DNA of 57,924 nucleotides from CAIKHN01 sp964394565 (GTDB taxonomy: Bacteria; Patescibacteriota; Patescibacteriia; UBA9934): NCBI GenBank assembly GCA_964394565.1, contig CAYMYA010000003.1, forward strand, positions 1 through 57,924, written 5' to 3'. The translations under genes and the position numbers were made by a program. Below the pieces are notes generated by a model that searched no databases, had not been told where the DNA came from, and saw nothing but the letters and a program-made list of their open reading frames with translations. The number at the start of each line of letters is the position of its first letter. Position 1 is the stretch's first letter. Below, piece by piece: positions 7,820 to 16,575 of this stretch.

Positions 7820-9672
7820 TAGATGTTTGCTGGAAGTGGTACGGGGGAGGTGGCTTTGATAGCGGGACCGATGAGGGCAATGAATTCATCTTTCTCAATG
7901 GTTTCTTTTTCAAGTAAGTGTTTCACGACGGCATCCATTTTTGGTCGTTGCTCGCGAATAATGCGACGTGCGGTTTCTTTCGCTTCATTGAGCAGTATGC
8001 TAATTTCTTCATCAATGCGTTCCGCAGTTTTTTCTGAGAAGTCGCGATTTTCATGGATTTGCTTCCCGAGGAAAATCATTTCGTCGCCAACGCCGTACGT
8101 ACGTGGTCCGAGTGCATCACTCATACCGTATTGTGTCACAAGTTCTTTTGCGAGTTGTGTTGCGCGTTGTAAATCGTTACTTGCGCCCGTGGTGAGATCG
8201 CCAAAAATTTCGCTTTCTGCAACGTAGCCACCGAGCATCATGGCGAGTTCGTCAATAAATTCGCTGCGCGAATGCATCTTCTTATCTTCATCCGGAATGC
8301 TCATGGTGTAGCCGGCAGCGCGACCACGGGAAATGATGGACACTTTGTGCACGTCGTCACAATGGGGGAGCATGTGGCCGACGACAGCGTGGCCAGATTC
8401 GTGGTACGCGGTAATGGTACGTTCTGCTTCTGAGAGAATATGACTCTTTCGTTCTGGGCCAATAAGAACTTTCTCGATGGAGTCGAGGAGATCTTGTTGT
8501 GCGATGGCCTTTCGGTCGCGGCGTGCAGCAAATATCGCTGCTTCATTCATGACGTTCATGAGATCAGCGCCCGCAAGTCCAGTGGTACGCTCGGCAACGC
8601 GGTGCAAATCGACATCAGGAGCAAGCGGTTTGTTTTCTGCGTGGATTTTGAGAATAGCTTCACGGTCTTTTAAGTCTGGACGATCAAGAATGACGCGGCG
8701 ATCGAATCGTCCTGGGCGCAACAGCGCAGAGTCGAGAACATCCGGGCGGTTTGTTGCGGCAATAACAATGACGCCAAGGTTCGGATCGAACCCGTCCATT
8801 TCCACAAGAATTTGGTTCAGGGTTTGCTCTCGCTCGTCGTGTCCGCCCCCAAGCCCTGCACCACGCTGGCGTCCAACGGCATCAATTTCGTCAATAAAGA
8901 CAATGCATGGAGCTGCTTTTTTCGCTTTCGCGAACAAGTCGCGCACGCGTGACGCCCCAACACCCACAAACATTTCTACAAACTCAGATCCGGAAATATG
9001 GAAGAATGGCACATTAGCTTCGCCGGAAACTGCGCGAGCGATGAGCGTTTTTCCGGTTCCTGGAGGACCCATCAGAAGTACGCCTTTTGGAATTTTTGCG
9101 CCGAGATCTGCAAACTTTTTTGGCGTTTTCAAGAACTCGACAATTTCTTGCAGTTCCTCCTTTGCTTCCGGATTGCCGGCGACGTCAGCGAAGGTAATTT
9201 TATTCTTCTTGTTTGTGACTTCGCGCGCATTACTCTGGCCAAATGTCATAGCGCGATTGTTTGCTCCCTGCATTTGGCGGAGGAAAAACCAGAGCATCAC
9301 TGAAAGAATGGCGACTATCATGATTGTCGGTAGCACATTACGCACAAATTCCGTCGTTTGGCTTGGCTGGGAAATGGTGATGCTCACGTCCTTCACAGTT
9401 TCCGCAGTCACGCCGGACTGTTCAAGGACATCCGCGAAAGTTTGCCCGGCTTCCTTGGTGCTCGTATACGTTTTCCCGTTAGTTCCCACTGCGGTAATGT
9501 CGTTTTCAAGAATGTCGATTGAAACAATTTCGTGTTGTTGAATTTTTTGTACGAGTGCTGAAAGCGCCAGGGATTCATCTGTTGCAGGTTTGAGCGCAGT
9601 ATTCGAGAAAATCACCCCAAGGGCAAGAACACCGAGTAAAAAAAGAACTATGCTTTTCGAGAGGGGTTTCAT
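7819..9672 (-). CDS. ftsH: ATP-dependent zinc metalloprotease FtsH
   Basis: 617 residues. Membrane-bound AAA+ protease that degrades membrane and regulatory proteins. Two membrane helices (about 8-25 and 108-127) flank a small external domain; then the AAA module with Walker A GPPGTGKT near 201, Walker B IVFIDEIDAVGRQRGAG, SRH motif ATNRPDVLDSALLRPGRFDR, and the M41 protease with HESGH near 422. Length is normal. The minus-strand promoter at 9702-9730 gives a leader of roughly 25 bases. The gene stands alone between a GC-rich unit and the terminator at 7782-7819. Confidence 0.97.
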   Translation of the reverse strand: MKPLSKSIVLFLLGVLALGVIFSNTALKPATDESLALSALVQKIQQHEIVSIDILENDITAVGTNGKTYTSTKEAGQTFADVLEQSGVTAETVKDVSITISQPSQTTEFVRNVLPTIMIVAILSVMLWFFLRQMQGANNRAMTFGQSNAREVTNKKNKITFADVAGNPEAKEELQEIVEFLKTPKKFADLGAKIPKGVLLMGPPGTGKTLIARAVSGEANVPFFHISGSEFVEMFVGVGASRVRDLFAKAKKAAPCIVFIDEIDAVGRQRGAGLGGGHDEREQTLNQILVEMDGFDPNLGVIVIAATNRPDVLDSALLRPGRFDRRVILDRPDLKDREAILKIHAENKPLAPDVDLHRVAERTTGLAGADLMNVMNEAAIFAARRDRKAIAQQDLLDSIEKVLIGPERKSHILSEAERTITAYHESGHAVVGHMLPHCDDVHKVSIISRGRAAGYTMSIPDEDKKMHSRSEFIDELAMMLGGYVAESEIFGDLTTGASNDLQRATQLAKELVTQYGMSDALGPRTYGVGDEMIFLGKQIHENRDFSEKTAERIDEEISILLNEAKETARRIIREQRPKMDAVVKHLLEKETIEKDEFIALIGPAIKATSPVPLPANI

Positions 9673-9701
9673 AGAGAGTTTTTGGCGAAAGGTACGGGAA
9701 A

Positions 9702-9730
9702 ATTATGGCAGAAAAATGGTCGTTGAGCAA
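9702..9730 (-). promoter_or_regulatory. Promoter of ftsH
   Basis: Minus strand: -35 TTGCTC (9725-9730), 17-base spacer, -10 CATAAT (9702-9707). It abuts the hairpin that ends GC-rich unit 2 (9733-9764), so unit 2 sits exactly between this promoter and the S1 terminator. Confidence 0.65.
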
Positions 9731-9732
9731 GC

Positions 9733-9764
9733 GAGCCACCCCACGCATGGTGCGGGGGCGGCTC
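9733..9764 (-). terminator. GC-rich hairpin ending GC-rich unit 2
   Basis: Minus strand GAGCC + GCCCCCGCA, loop CCA, TGCGTGGGG + TGGCTC: a stem of about 13 pairs with one bulge. It lies 20 bases after the stop codon at 9786. No U-run follows, as with the other GC-rich units. Confidence 0.6.
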
Positions 9765-9785
9765 TCGTGCCGTGGTAGCACGTCG

Positions 9786-10526
9786 CTACCGTGGCTTGTG
9801 CCCGAACATCTCGCCGCACTGGGCGACGAGCCCGGAAGCGGCCATATGTCGCAGGCACGCCGCCGCGACATGCTCGGGGAAGGTCGCTCCGCAGCTCTTC
9901 CGCGCCCGTTCCACCGCCCTGCTCATGCGCTCGGAGGTCCAGCGCAGGGTTGGATCCTTGGCGAGGATATGGAGCGCCGCCATGCAGTTCGCCACCTGCT
10001 TCTTGCACTTGCCAGGAAGCGCCGCCTCGATGGCGGCTCGGAGGGGGTCGACTGGGGGCGGTGGCGAGTCGCTGAGACGGGTGTTCAGGGTGGCCGTGGG
10101 TTTCTGGGACGCCTCGGGCTGTTTCACGTCGGGATCGCATCGCTTTACGATGTGGCGGATCTCTCGCGTCTCGCTCTTGCGCCAGGCCTCGACGATCTCT
10201 CGCCAGTTCGGCCTGGCGAAGAAGGCGAGGATGCGTTCGGGCTCGAGGAGCTCCCGCCTTGAGAATGCTCCCGCCGCCACGAGCTCTGTGGCACAGGCTC
10301 GACATTCGGTGTCCAGCGTAGTGAGACTGGAGATGAGCGAACTTGCCTGTGAGATGTGGAGCGCCTTGTCACAGAGCGCATAGACAAACGTGTCGGGCGG
10401 CACCTCTGGGTTTGTGCAGATGCACCAGACCGCGAGCCCGATCTCTGGAATAAAATCCCTGGGTGCAGGAGCTAGGAGGAGAGAGGTGGTGGTGGATTCG
10501 GGGGAGATCATCCAGGTCAGGTCCAT
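9786..10526 (-). CDS. Cys-rich protein of unknown function (GC-rich unit 2)
   Basis: 246 residues; family not recognised. The N-terminal half is mixed; a proline-rich linker (SDSPPPPVDP, about 150-160) leads to a helical C-terminal domain. At least ten Cys are scattered (CICTN, CRACA, KRCD, GKCKKQVANC and others), some in CxxC-like pairs, so metal binding is possible but unproven. No signal peptide or membrane helix. ATG 10526 is chosen because GGAG lies 6 bases upstream and the promoter (TTGACA) lies inside the longer reading frame that opens at 10586. Base and codon use differ from flanking ftsH and rpsA, which suggests acquisition. Transcribed alone. Confidence 0.65.
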   Translation of the reverse strand: MDLTWMISPESTTTSLLLAPAPRDFIPEIGLAVWCICTNPEVPPDTFVYALCDKALHISQASSLISSLTTLDTECRACATELVAAGAFSRRELLEPERILAFFARPNWREIVEAWRKSETREIRHIVKRCDPDVKQPEASQKPTATLNTRLSDSPPPPVDPLRAAIEAALPGKCKKQVANCMAALHILAKDPTLRWTSERMSRAVERARKSCGATFPEHVAAACLRHMAASGLVAQCGEMFGHKPR

Positions 10527-10553
10527 CTTTTTCTCCGTTGGGATGGCGGACAT

Positions 10554-10582
10554 ATTCCAACAAGCTTTTCTGAATTTGTCAA
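10554..10582 (-). promoter_or_regulatory. Promoter of GC-rich unit 2
   Basis: Minus strand: -35 TTGACA (10577-10582, consensus), 17-base spacer, -10 TGGAAT (10554-10559). The -35 begins right after the U-tract of the S1 terminator. It predicts a leader of about 20 bases with GGAG before ATG 10526. Confidence 0.65.
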
Positions 10583-10584
10583 AC

Positions 10585-10612
10585 AAAAAACCGCCAATAT
10601 TGGCGGTTTTTT
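10585..10612. terminator. Terminator of the S1 gene
   Basis: AAAAAACCGCC, loop AATATT (itself able to pair), GGCGGTTTTTT. A classic symmetric rho-independent terminator 8 bases after the S1 stop codon (minus strand). Confidence 0.9.
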
Positions 10613-10619
10613 GTGAAAG

Positions 10620-11753
10620 TTATTCCTTCTCCTCTTTCTTTTCTGACTTCTCACCCTCTTCTTTGAGGGAAAGACCGAGGCGGTGCTCATTTGGTTCAAC
10701 GGATACAATACGGAACTTCATGACGTCCCCTGGTTTCGCCAATGTGGTTGGGTCTTCCACCGGTTTTTCAGAGAGTTCGGAAACGTGTGCGAGGCCTTGA
10801 ATGTCTGCGTCGAGCTCAACAAAGAACCCAAATGGGTTTACTTTGATGATCTTGCCTTCCACCCAGCTGCCTACGGTGTAGCGCTTGCTGACAGAGCGCC
10901 ATGGGTCTTCGGTAAGTTTTTTCATGGAAAGGAAGATTTTGCTTCCTTCAATGCCGATGATTTCTGCGCGCACGCTATCGCCGATTTTCAGGACGTCGCG
11001 TGGGTGATCAATACGCTGCCATGCAATTTCTGAGATATGAACCAAACCTTCTAATGGCGTGGTGCTTCCGGTTGGGTAGAATTTTACGAAAGCGCCAAAG
11101 TCTGCCACTGCTGAAACGTCGCCAGCGATCACGTCGCCAATACGGCATTGTGCTATAACGTTCTTTTGTTCTTCTTCCCACACCGCCTTTTCCGATACAA
11201 TGAGCTTCCCATCGTCTTCATGGACGTCGAGCACGCGTACGCGCATCGATTCGCCAATAAAGCTGCGCAATTTCTCGAAAATCTTTTGTTTGTCGCCACC
11301 GGCAACGCGTGGGTAGTGCTCTGGTGCTAGCTGAGAAACTGGCAAGAAGCCTTGTACGTGGTTTACGCGTACAATGAGGCCGCCTTTGTTTGCATCCAGC
11401 ACTTTCACGGAAATTGGCTCACCGCTTGTGGAGAGCTCGTTTAAGTCTTTCCATGCGCGTTGCTGGCCAGCGTAACGGAAGGAAAGCTCAACTTCGCCAT
11501 TTTCGTTTTCTACGTCAACAACAGTCGCCTCCACTTCGTCGCCGTCTTTGAGGTTCTTGTACGCTTCAGCTTCTGCGTAGAGTTCGCGCCCGCGCACGAC
11601 GCCAGTGGTTAAGCCCATGATATCGATGCGGATTTCGCGGCCTTTTGTTGAAAGCACGCGCCCTTTAATCGTATCGCCAGCTTTTGGGACGATAAAGAGT
11701 GTATCGTCTTTTAACAGCTCATCTAATGCGTGTACTGCTTTTGCATCGTTCAT
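10620..11753 (-). CDS. rpsA: 30S ribosomal protein S1
   Basis: 377 residues with four S1 (OB-fold) domains at about 25-90, 105-185, 200-285 and 295-365 and an acidic/basic Glu-Lys tail. S1 binds mRNA on the 30S subunit and helps start translation on mRNAs with weak or no Shine-Dalgarno sites, which fits the initiation style here. Four domains rather than six is common outside Proteobacteria. ATG 11753 is chosen at MNDAKAVHAL; a longer frame from 11792 would run into the leader. The leader (about 11754-11825) may fold (GCATG/CATGC hairpin), which could serve autoregulation. Confidence 0.92.
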   Translation of the reverse strand: MNDAKAVHALDELLKDDTLFIVPKAGDTIKGRVLSTKGREIRIDIMGLTTGVVRGRELYAEAEAYKNLKDGDEVEATVVDVENENGEVELSFRYAGQQRAWKDLNELSTSGEPISVKVLDANKGGLIVRVNHVQGFLPVSQLAPEHYPRVAGGDKQKIFEKLRSFIGESMRVRVLDVHEDDGKLIVSEKAVWEEEQKNVIAQCRIGDVIAGDVSAVADFGAFVKFYPTGSTTPLEGLVHISEIAWQRIDHPRDVLKIGDSVRAEIIGIEGSKIFLSMKKLTEDPWRSVSKRYTVGSWVEGKIIKVNPFGFFVELDADIQGLAHVSELSEKPVEDPTTLAKPGDVMKFRIVSVEPNEHRLGLSLKEEGEKSEKKEEKE

Positions 11754-11822
11754 AAAAAATTTCCGGACGAAGGCATGTGCCAAGAGGCGCATGCGTCTTC
11801 CGGGACTAAGAATTATGACGTG

Positions 11823-11866
11823 GCAGCAGGATATCTGGAAATTGGTGTATAGTCAATATATAACTC
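11823..11866 (-). promoter_or_regulatory. Promoter of the S1 gene
   Basis: Minus strand TTGACT, 17-base spacer, TATCCT. A nearby CATAAT is an alternative -10. It predicts a leader of roughly 60-75 bases, long for this genome. It faces the CBS-protein promoter region. Confidence 0.5.
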
Positions 11867-11883
11867 AATTTATCGAACGAGCT

Positions 11884-12342
11884 ATGATCATTCGCGAACT
11901 TATGCGAGGGACAGCGGCGACCGTTCGGCCAGAAACATCATGGAGAGAGGCTGCGCAGCTTTTCTTTGATCACCATGTTTCTGCGGCGCCAGTGATTGAT
12001 GCGTCAGGGCATCTCGTAGGGATTTTGAGCGAAAAAGATTTGTTCAGAGGCCTATTTCCTAGTTTTAAGGATTGGGTGCAGACACCAGAATCGTATTTAA
12101 ATTTTTCCGAAATGGAACAAGGGGCGGCGGCGGCGGGTTTAAAAACGGTGCAAGAGGTGATGTCTACGCGCGTGCTCACTGCTGGTCCTGACACGCCAGT
12201 CTTAAAGGTTGGGGCTCTTATGGTGTCTTCCGGTATTCACCACATTCCAGTTGTCGAAAAAGATATTCTCATTGGCATGGTGGGTCGTGGTGATATTTAT
12301 CGTGCAATTTTGAAAGCGTATTTCGGCATGGAGAAGGTATAA
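11884..12342 (+). CDS. CBS-domain pair protein
   Basis: 152 residues consisting of two CBS motifs (about 8-65: MRGTAATVRPETSWREAAQL and HLVGILSEKDLFRG; about 90-150: VMSTRVLTAGPDTPVLKVGAL and ILIGMVGRGDIYRAI). Such stand-alone pairs bind adenosine ligands (AMP, ATP, SAM) and act as energy or ligand sensors; the target here is unknown. It is transcribed divergently from rpsA. A TATAGT box near 11846 gives a leader of about 25 bases. The next gene starts 26 bases later, with its own -10 box. Confidence 0.85.
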   Translation: MIIRELMRGTAATVRPETSWREAAQLFFDHHVSAAPVIDASGHLVGILSEKDLFRGLFPSFKDWVQTPESYLNFSEMEQGAAAAGLKTVQEVMSTRVLTAGPDTPVLKVGALMVSSGIHHIPVVEKDILIGMVGRGDIYRAILKAYFGMEKV

Positions 12343-12353
12343 TGTGACTTTGT

Positions 12354-12359
12354 TACACT
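12354..12359 (+). promoter_or_regulatory. Extended -10, leaderless start
   Basis: TGT-TACACT ends 8 bases before ATG 12368, so transcription would begin at or within a base or two of the start codon. Confidence 0.45.
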
Positions 12360-12367
12360 ATTGCCAT

Positions 12368-13063
12368 ATGTCACATCCACAGGAGGAAATATTGAACGAG
12401 TTTCGTTATGCCATTGCACGACTCGTGCCATTGACACCAAAGGACATTCAGGATGAAGCGTTGCAGCTTGCAGATGATCTTGAAGCCAACGATGCGACAA
12501 CCGCAGAACAAATTCGGCAGGCGCTTGTATATATTGGGCGCAAAGAATTTCCGTACCGTAAAGCCTATCGTGAATTATGTGCAGGAGATGAAGAAGTGCG
12601 CATGCAAAATATTGTCCTTCAGAAACTTGATGACGCGATCAAGGCAGAGCTCACACCAGTCACGGAATACGGCGTGCATATTGTAGATTTTATGAAGAGT
12701 TCGCAATACGATGCGCTAAATGATCACGCAAGGATTGCTCTTGATAACGCCGTGCGTGAGGCGCACGATATCGTGAACCGTCAATGTGATGAGCGAGCGG
12801 CGAGTCGGGCGGAATCGTATCAGTCACTTGTGACACGCTTTACTGAAGAGGCTCAGCACATTCAGGCGTGTATTGAAGTATTGAAGGACATGGCGCATCG
12901 GGATCCTCGATTTCAAGAAGAAATTTTAGCGAAGGCACGCGAATTTGAGAATGGATTTTCTATCCTTGAACATGATCCGTCTCAAGACGCGGTGGAACAG
13001 GAAATAGTGCATTGGGCGGGTGTGCTTGGGGGGGTAGAAGACGAAGACGGAGCAGTGGAGTAA
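12368..13063 (+). CDS. Helical protein of unknown function
   Basis: 231 residues, largely helical and acidic, without signal peptide or membrane helix; not recognised. The start is ambiguous and worth noting. ATG 12368 lies 8 bases behind an extended -10 (leaderless). But a perfect AGGAGG lies 6 bases before an in-frame TTG at 12392, which would give a protein 8 residues shorter. I list the ATG because leaderless ATG starts recur in this window. Downstream is the metallo-beta-lactamase-like gene with its own -10. Confidence 0.7.
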   Translation: MSHPQEEILNEFRYAIARLVPLTPKDIQDEALQLADDLEANDATTAEQIRQALVYIGRKEFPYRKAYRELCAGDEEVRMQNIVLQKLDDAIKAELTPVTEYGVHIVDFMKSSQYDALNDHARIALDNAVREAHDIVNRQCDERAASRAESYQSLVTRFTEEAQHIQACIEVLKDMAHRDPRFQEEILAKAREFENGFSILEHDPSQDAVEQEIVHWAGVLGGVEDEDGAVE

Positions 13064-13117
13064 ATACTCGCGATTTTTTTTGCGGTATGTTACTCTGTTC
13101 CCGAATTCGAAACGTCT

Positions 13118-13768
13118 ATGAACATTGCTTGGAACGGCCTCGGGAGCGTGGTGGTGACGGCGAAAATTGGTCAGGAGGAGGTGTCGCTCGTGACAAATCC
13201 TTTTTCGGCAGTTGGGAGTTTAAAATTTCCGAAACAACTTTCCGCATCCATTGTCGTGAAAAGCCATGTGGGGTCGGATACGGAGCATGATGCTGGTATT
13301 GTTCCTGAACATGAGGGGGATAAACCACCATTTATTATTGATCACGCAGGAGAATACGAAATTCGTGGCATGTTTGTGACGGGTATTTCAGCGAATAAAC
13401 GTGATGGTACTGCACATACGATATATCGATTCGACGCAGAAGGCATGCATGTTGGCTTTCTTGGTGCAATTGACCGTCCACTTTCGAGCACAGAGCTCGA
13501 AGAGCTTGGTGCTGTGGACGTTTTACTTATTCCTGCTGGCGGCGAAGGGGTGTTGAGCGCGGCGGCAGCGGCGCAAGCGGTAGCACAAATTGAACCACGT
13601 ATCGCGATTCCGATTTATGTTTCTGCTGCGGAGGGTGACGGGGTGGGAGACGTTGCAGCGTTTGCCCGAGAGATGTCTGCTCCTCAGGAAACGGTGACGA
13701 AGTATAAAATAACGCGCGCAGCCCTGCCGGAGGACGAGCTTCGTGTGGTCATCCTTTCACGTGGATAA
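13118..13768 (+). CDS. Metallo-beta-lactamase-fold protein with degenerate metal site
   Basis: 216 residues, COG2220-like MBL fold of the type common in CPR genomes: VVTAKIGQEEVSLVTNPFS at the start, GEYEIRGMFVTGI near 85-97, and ELGAVDVLLIPAGG near 128-141. Family members normally carry SHxHxDH after the second strand; here the same place reads KSHVGSDTEHDAG, so the metal ligands are largely lost. It is therefore probably a binding or structural protein rather than a hydrolase (inference). Start ATG 13118 has GTCT before it. The stop overlaps the next start region (TAATATG), so the following small gene is coupled. Confidence 0.8.
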   Translation: MNIAWNGLGSVVVTAKIGQEEVSLVTNPFSAVGSLKFPKQLSASIVVKSHVGSDTEHDAGIVPEHEGDKPPFIIDHAGEYEIRGMFVTGISANKRDGTAHTIYRFDAEGMHVGFLGAIDRPLSSTELEELGAVDVLLIPAGGEGVLSAAAAAQAVAQIEPRIAIPIYVSAAEGDGVGDVAAFAREMSAPQETVTKYKITRAALPEDELRVVILSRG

Positions 13769-13769
13769 T

Positions 13770-13982
13770 ATGTCCGTGCCAAACGTCGTCATGAAAAAAC
13801 GGCGCTTCTTTGTAGGGAATGTTGCGGCGCTCATGATCCTGTGTACAATCGTTATCGTGCTGGGGACGATAATCCAAATACGGATGACGTGGTCGCGCGA
13901 ACACATGCGGGGCATGACCGCGGAGGCAGAGGACGTTATAACCCAGATATTTTCCTCTTTTAGCAAACAGACTTCCCAATAA
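13770..13982 (+). CDS. Small single-pass membrane protein upstream of gyrA
   Basis: 70 residues: a short basic N-terminus (MKKRRFF), one membrane helix (about 16-38) and an amphipathic C-terminal tail. Function unknown. It begins 1 base after the MBL-like stop and ends 3 bases before gyrA, so all three are probably one operon. ATG 13770 is chosen over MKKRR (13791) because of the TATG context and spacing; the shorter form is possible. Confidence 0.7.
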   Translation: MSVPNVVMKKRRFFVGNVAALMILCTIVIVLGTIIQIRMTWSREHMRGMTAEAEDVITQIFSSFSKQTSQ

Positions 13983-13985
13983 TGT

Positions 13986-16511
13986 ATGGCCAAAACACCC
14001 ACACCTTCTGATGCAGCGGAACCCCTCACGGACTTGATGCCCATTGGGAATATTATTCAGCAAAATATTACCGATGAAATGCGCCGGGCGTATTTGGACT
14101 ACGCGATGAGTGTCATTGTTTCACGCGCATTACCGGATGTTCGTGACGGCATGAAGCCTGTCCATCGCCGCATTCTGTACGCCATGTGGAACGTTGGTTT
14201 GCGTGCAAATGCAAAGTTCCGAAAATCTGCAACAATTGTTGGTGAAGTGCTCGGAAAATACCACCCGCATGGCGATATTTCCGTGTATGATTCCATGGTG
14301 CGCATGGCGCAGGATTTTTCTTTCCGTTACCCATTGGTTACAGGCCAAGGAAACTTTGGCTCTATGGATGGCGACGGCGCTGCTGCATACCGCTATACCG
14401 AGGCAAAGCTATCGCCCATTGCAGAGGAAATGTTGATCGATATCGAAAAAAATACCGTCGACTTCCGTCCAAACTACGACGGAAGCCACGAAGAACCTGC
14501 GGTACTTCCGGCGAAACTGCCAAACTTGTTGTTGAACGGTATTGTGGGTATCGCGGTTGGTATGGCGACGAATATTCCGCCGCATAACGTGAAAGAACTC
14601 TCGGAAGCCATTTTGAAACTGATCGATAATCCAGAAACATCGATTGACGACATTATTGATTCAATGCCAGGCCCGGATTTCCCAACCGGTGGCATTATTT
14701 ATGGTGCGAACGATTTGCGCGCGGCGTATTCTACGGGAAAGGGTGGCATTGTGGTGCGGGCAAAGACGGAAATCATTGAAGGAAAGAAAGATACTTCATC
14801 AATTATTATCTCGGAAATCCCGTACTTGGTGAATAAGAGCGCCATGATTGAAAAGATGGCGGATTTAGTACGTGAGAAAAAATTGGAAGGTATTCGGGAT
14901 TTACGTGATGAATCGAATAAGGATGGTGTTCGTGTGGTGATTGAGTTGAAAAAAGATGCTTACCCACGAAAAGTATTAAATCGATTATTTCAACTCACGC
15001 AATTGCAAACCATGTTCCATTTCAACATGATTGCTCTCGTTGATGGTATTCAGCCTCGTGTGTTGAATGTGAAACAAATTTTGGAAGAGCACATCAAGCA
15101 CCGCAAAGAGGTGGTGAAGCGCCGCACGGAATACGATTTGGCGAAAATTGATGAGCGTCTGCATATTTTGGATGGTTTGCGCATTGCACTTGCGAATATC
15201 GATGAAGTTATTGCAACGATTAAAAAATCAAAGGATAAGGATGAAGCGCGCGTGAATTTGATGAAGCGTTTTCAGATGAGCGAACGCCAGGCGGTGGCGA
15301 TTTTGGAAATGCGTTTGCAGTCCCTCGCGAACCTGGAGCAGATGCGTATTGAGCAGGAACATGCGGAAAAGATGAAAATTAAAGCCGAGCTGGAGGCGAT
15401 TTTGCAGAGCGAAAAGAAGCTGCTTGCTGTACTGCGTGCAGAACTTGTTGCACTTGCGGAAAAGTTTGGCGATGAACGGCGGACGAAAATTGTGAAAGCT
15501 GGCGTGAAGGAATTTTCCATGGAAGATATCATCGCGGACGTTCCCGCTGTCGTCATGATGACGAAAGATGGGTACATTAAGCGCTTGCCACCCGATACGT
15601 TTGCGCAGCAGGGTCGTGGTGGGAAGGGTGTTATTGGTTTAACTACGAAAGAGGAGGATGCGGTAGAGGCGATATATTCCGCAACGACTCATGACGACAT
15701 GATGTTCTTCACGTCGCGAGGGAGAGTCTTCCGTTTGAAGGCGTACGATATTCCCGAAGCATCGCGCACGGCGAAAGGTCAGGCCATTGTGAATTTCCTG
15801 GAACTTGGGCCGGGGGAGCGTGTGACGAGCGTATTGGTTGGGAACTTGAAAAAGCAACTTGGCGCGAAGTACATCATGATGGTGACGAATCGGGGAACCA
15901 TCAAGAAGACGAAATTGGAAGACTTTGAGAACGTACGAAAGTCTGGCTTGATCGCGATTAAATTAAACGATGGAGACAACTTGCAGTGGGTACGGACGTC
16001 TACGGGGAAGGATCACGTCATGCTTGCATCCGCGAACGGAATGTCCATTCGCTTTAGCGAGGAGGATGTGCGCCCAATGGGTCGTGTTGCTGCTGGTGTG
16101 CGTGGCATGAAGTTGAAGAGTGGCGATGAAGTGGTTGGTATGGAGGTGATTACGCCGGAAGCGCAAAAAGAAGGTCGTCAGCTGTTGACGATTATGGGCA
16201 ACGGGTATGGTAAGCGTACGGATATTGAAGAATATGGCGAGCAAGGCCGTGGTGGCTCCGGAATTAAGACGGCGCAAATTACTGCAAAGACTGGAAAGCT
16301 CGTGTGTGCTTATGTCACCGCGCCGGAAGACGAACGCGATCTACTCATTATGTCGCAGGGCGGGCAGGTCATTCGCACGTCGGTTTCTTCAGTGTCCCTT
16401 ATTGGGCGAGCGACGCAGGGTGTACGCGTGATGCGCTTTAAGCAGGCGGGCGACATGGTAGCAACAGCAACGGTGGTGGCGAATACCGCGTTGACTTCTG
16501 AAGAAAAATAA
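13986..16511 (+). CDS. gyrA: DNA gyrase subunit A
   Basis: 841 residues. With GyrB it introduces negative supercoils, passing one duplex through another. The N-terminal breakage-reunion domain has the conserved HRRILYAM, HPHGDISVYD quinolone-pocket region and the catalytic Tyr in AAYRYTEAKL near 137. The C-terminal beta-pinwheel carries a GyrA-box-like QGRGGKG near 540, which favours GyrA over ParC. Length is normal. Start ATG 13986 is preceded by TGT, no Shine-Dalgarno. gyrB is not in the window. Confidence 0.95.
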   Translation: MAKTPTPSDAAEPLTDLMPIGNIIQQNITDEMRRAYLDYAMSVIVSRALPDVRDGMKPVHRRILYAMWNVGLRANAKFRKSATIVGEVLGKYHPHGDISVYDSMVRMAQDFSFRYPLVTGQGNFGSMDGDGAAAYRYTEAKLSPIAEEMLIDIEKNTVDFRPNYDGSHEEPAVLPAKLPNLLLNGIVGIAVGMATNIPPHNVKELSEAILKLIDNPETSIDDIIDSMPGPDFPTGGIIYGANDLRAAYSTGKGGIVVRAKTEIIEGKKDTSSIIISEIPYLVNKSAMIEKMADLVREKKLEGIRDLRDESNKDGVRVVIELKKDAYPRKVLNRLFQLTQLQTMFHFNMIALVDGIQPRVLNVKQILEEHIKHRKEVVKRRTEYDLAKIDERLHILDGLRIALANIDEVIATIKKSKDKDEARVNLMKRFQMSERQAVAILEMRLQSLANLEQMRIEQEHAEKMKIKAELEAILQSEKKLLAVLRAELVALAEKFGDERRTKIVKAGVKEFSMEDIIADVPAVVMMTKDGYIKRLPPDTFAQQGRGGKGVIGLTTKEEDAVEAIYSATTHDDMMFFTSRGRVFRLKAYDIPEASRTAKGQAIVNFLELGPGERVTSVLVGNLKKQLGAKYIMMVTNRGTIKKTKLEDFENVRKSGLIAIKLNDGDNLQWVRTSTGKDHVMLASANGMSIRFSEEDVRPMGRVAAGVRGMKLKSGDEVVGMEVITPEAQKEGRQLLTIMGNGYGKRTDIEEYGEQGRGGSGIKTAQITAKTGKLVCAYVTAPEDERDLLIMSQGGQVIRTSVSSVSLIGRATQGVRVMRFKQAGDMVATATVVANTALTSEEK

Positions 16512-16523
16512 CTGAGATGAGTC

Positions 16524-16555
16524 ACACCCACGAGCGTCATGCTTGTGGGTGTTTT
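16524..16555 (+). terminator. gyrA terminator
   Basis: ACACCCAC, G, AGC, loop GTCAT, GCT, T, GTGGGTGT then TTTT. Stem of about 11 pairs, 13 bases after the gyrA stop. Confidence 0.85.
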
Positions 16556-16559
16556 GTGA

Positions 16560-16565
16560 TAACAT
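16560..16565 (+). promoter_or_regulatory. -10 box of the 837-residue protein gene
   Basis: TAACAT, 10 bases before ATG 16576, directly after the gyrA terminator; a leaderless or near-leaderless start. Confidence 0.4.
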
Positions 16566-16575
16566 ATTGGAAGAT

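Noticed and set aside
12392..13063. TTG 12392 with AGGAGG as the start of the 231-residue protein
   Set aside because: Not excluded, but ATG 12368 sits at leaderless distance from an extended -10, a pattern repeated many times here. Kept as an alternative only.
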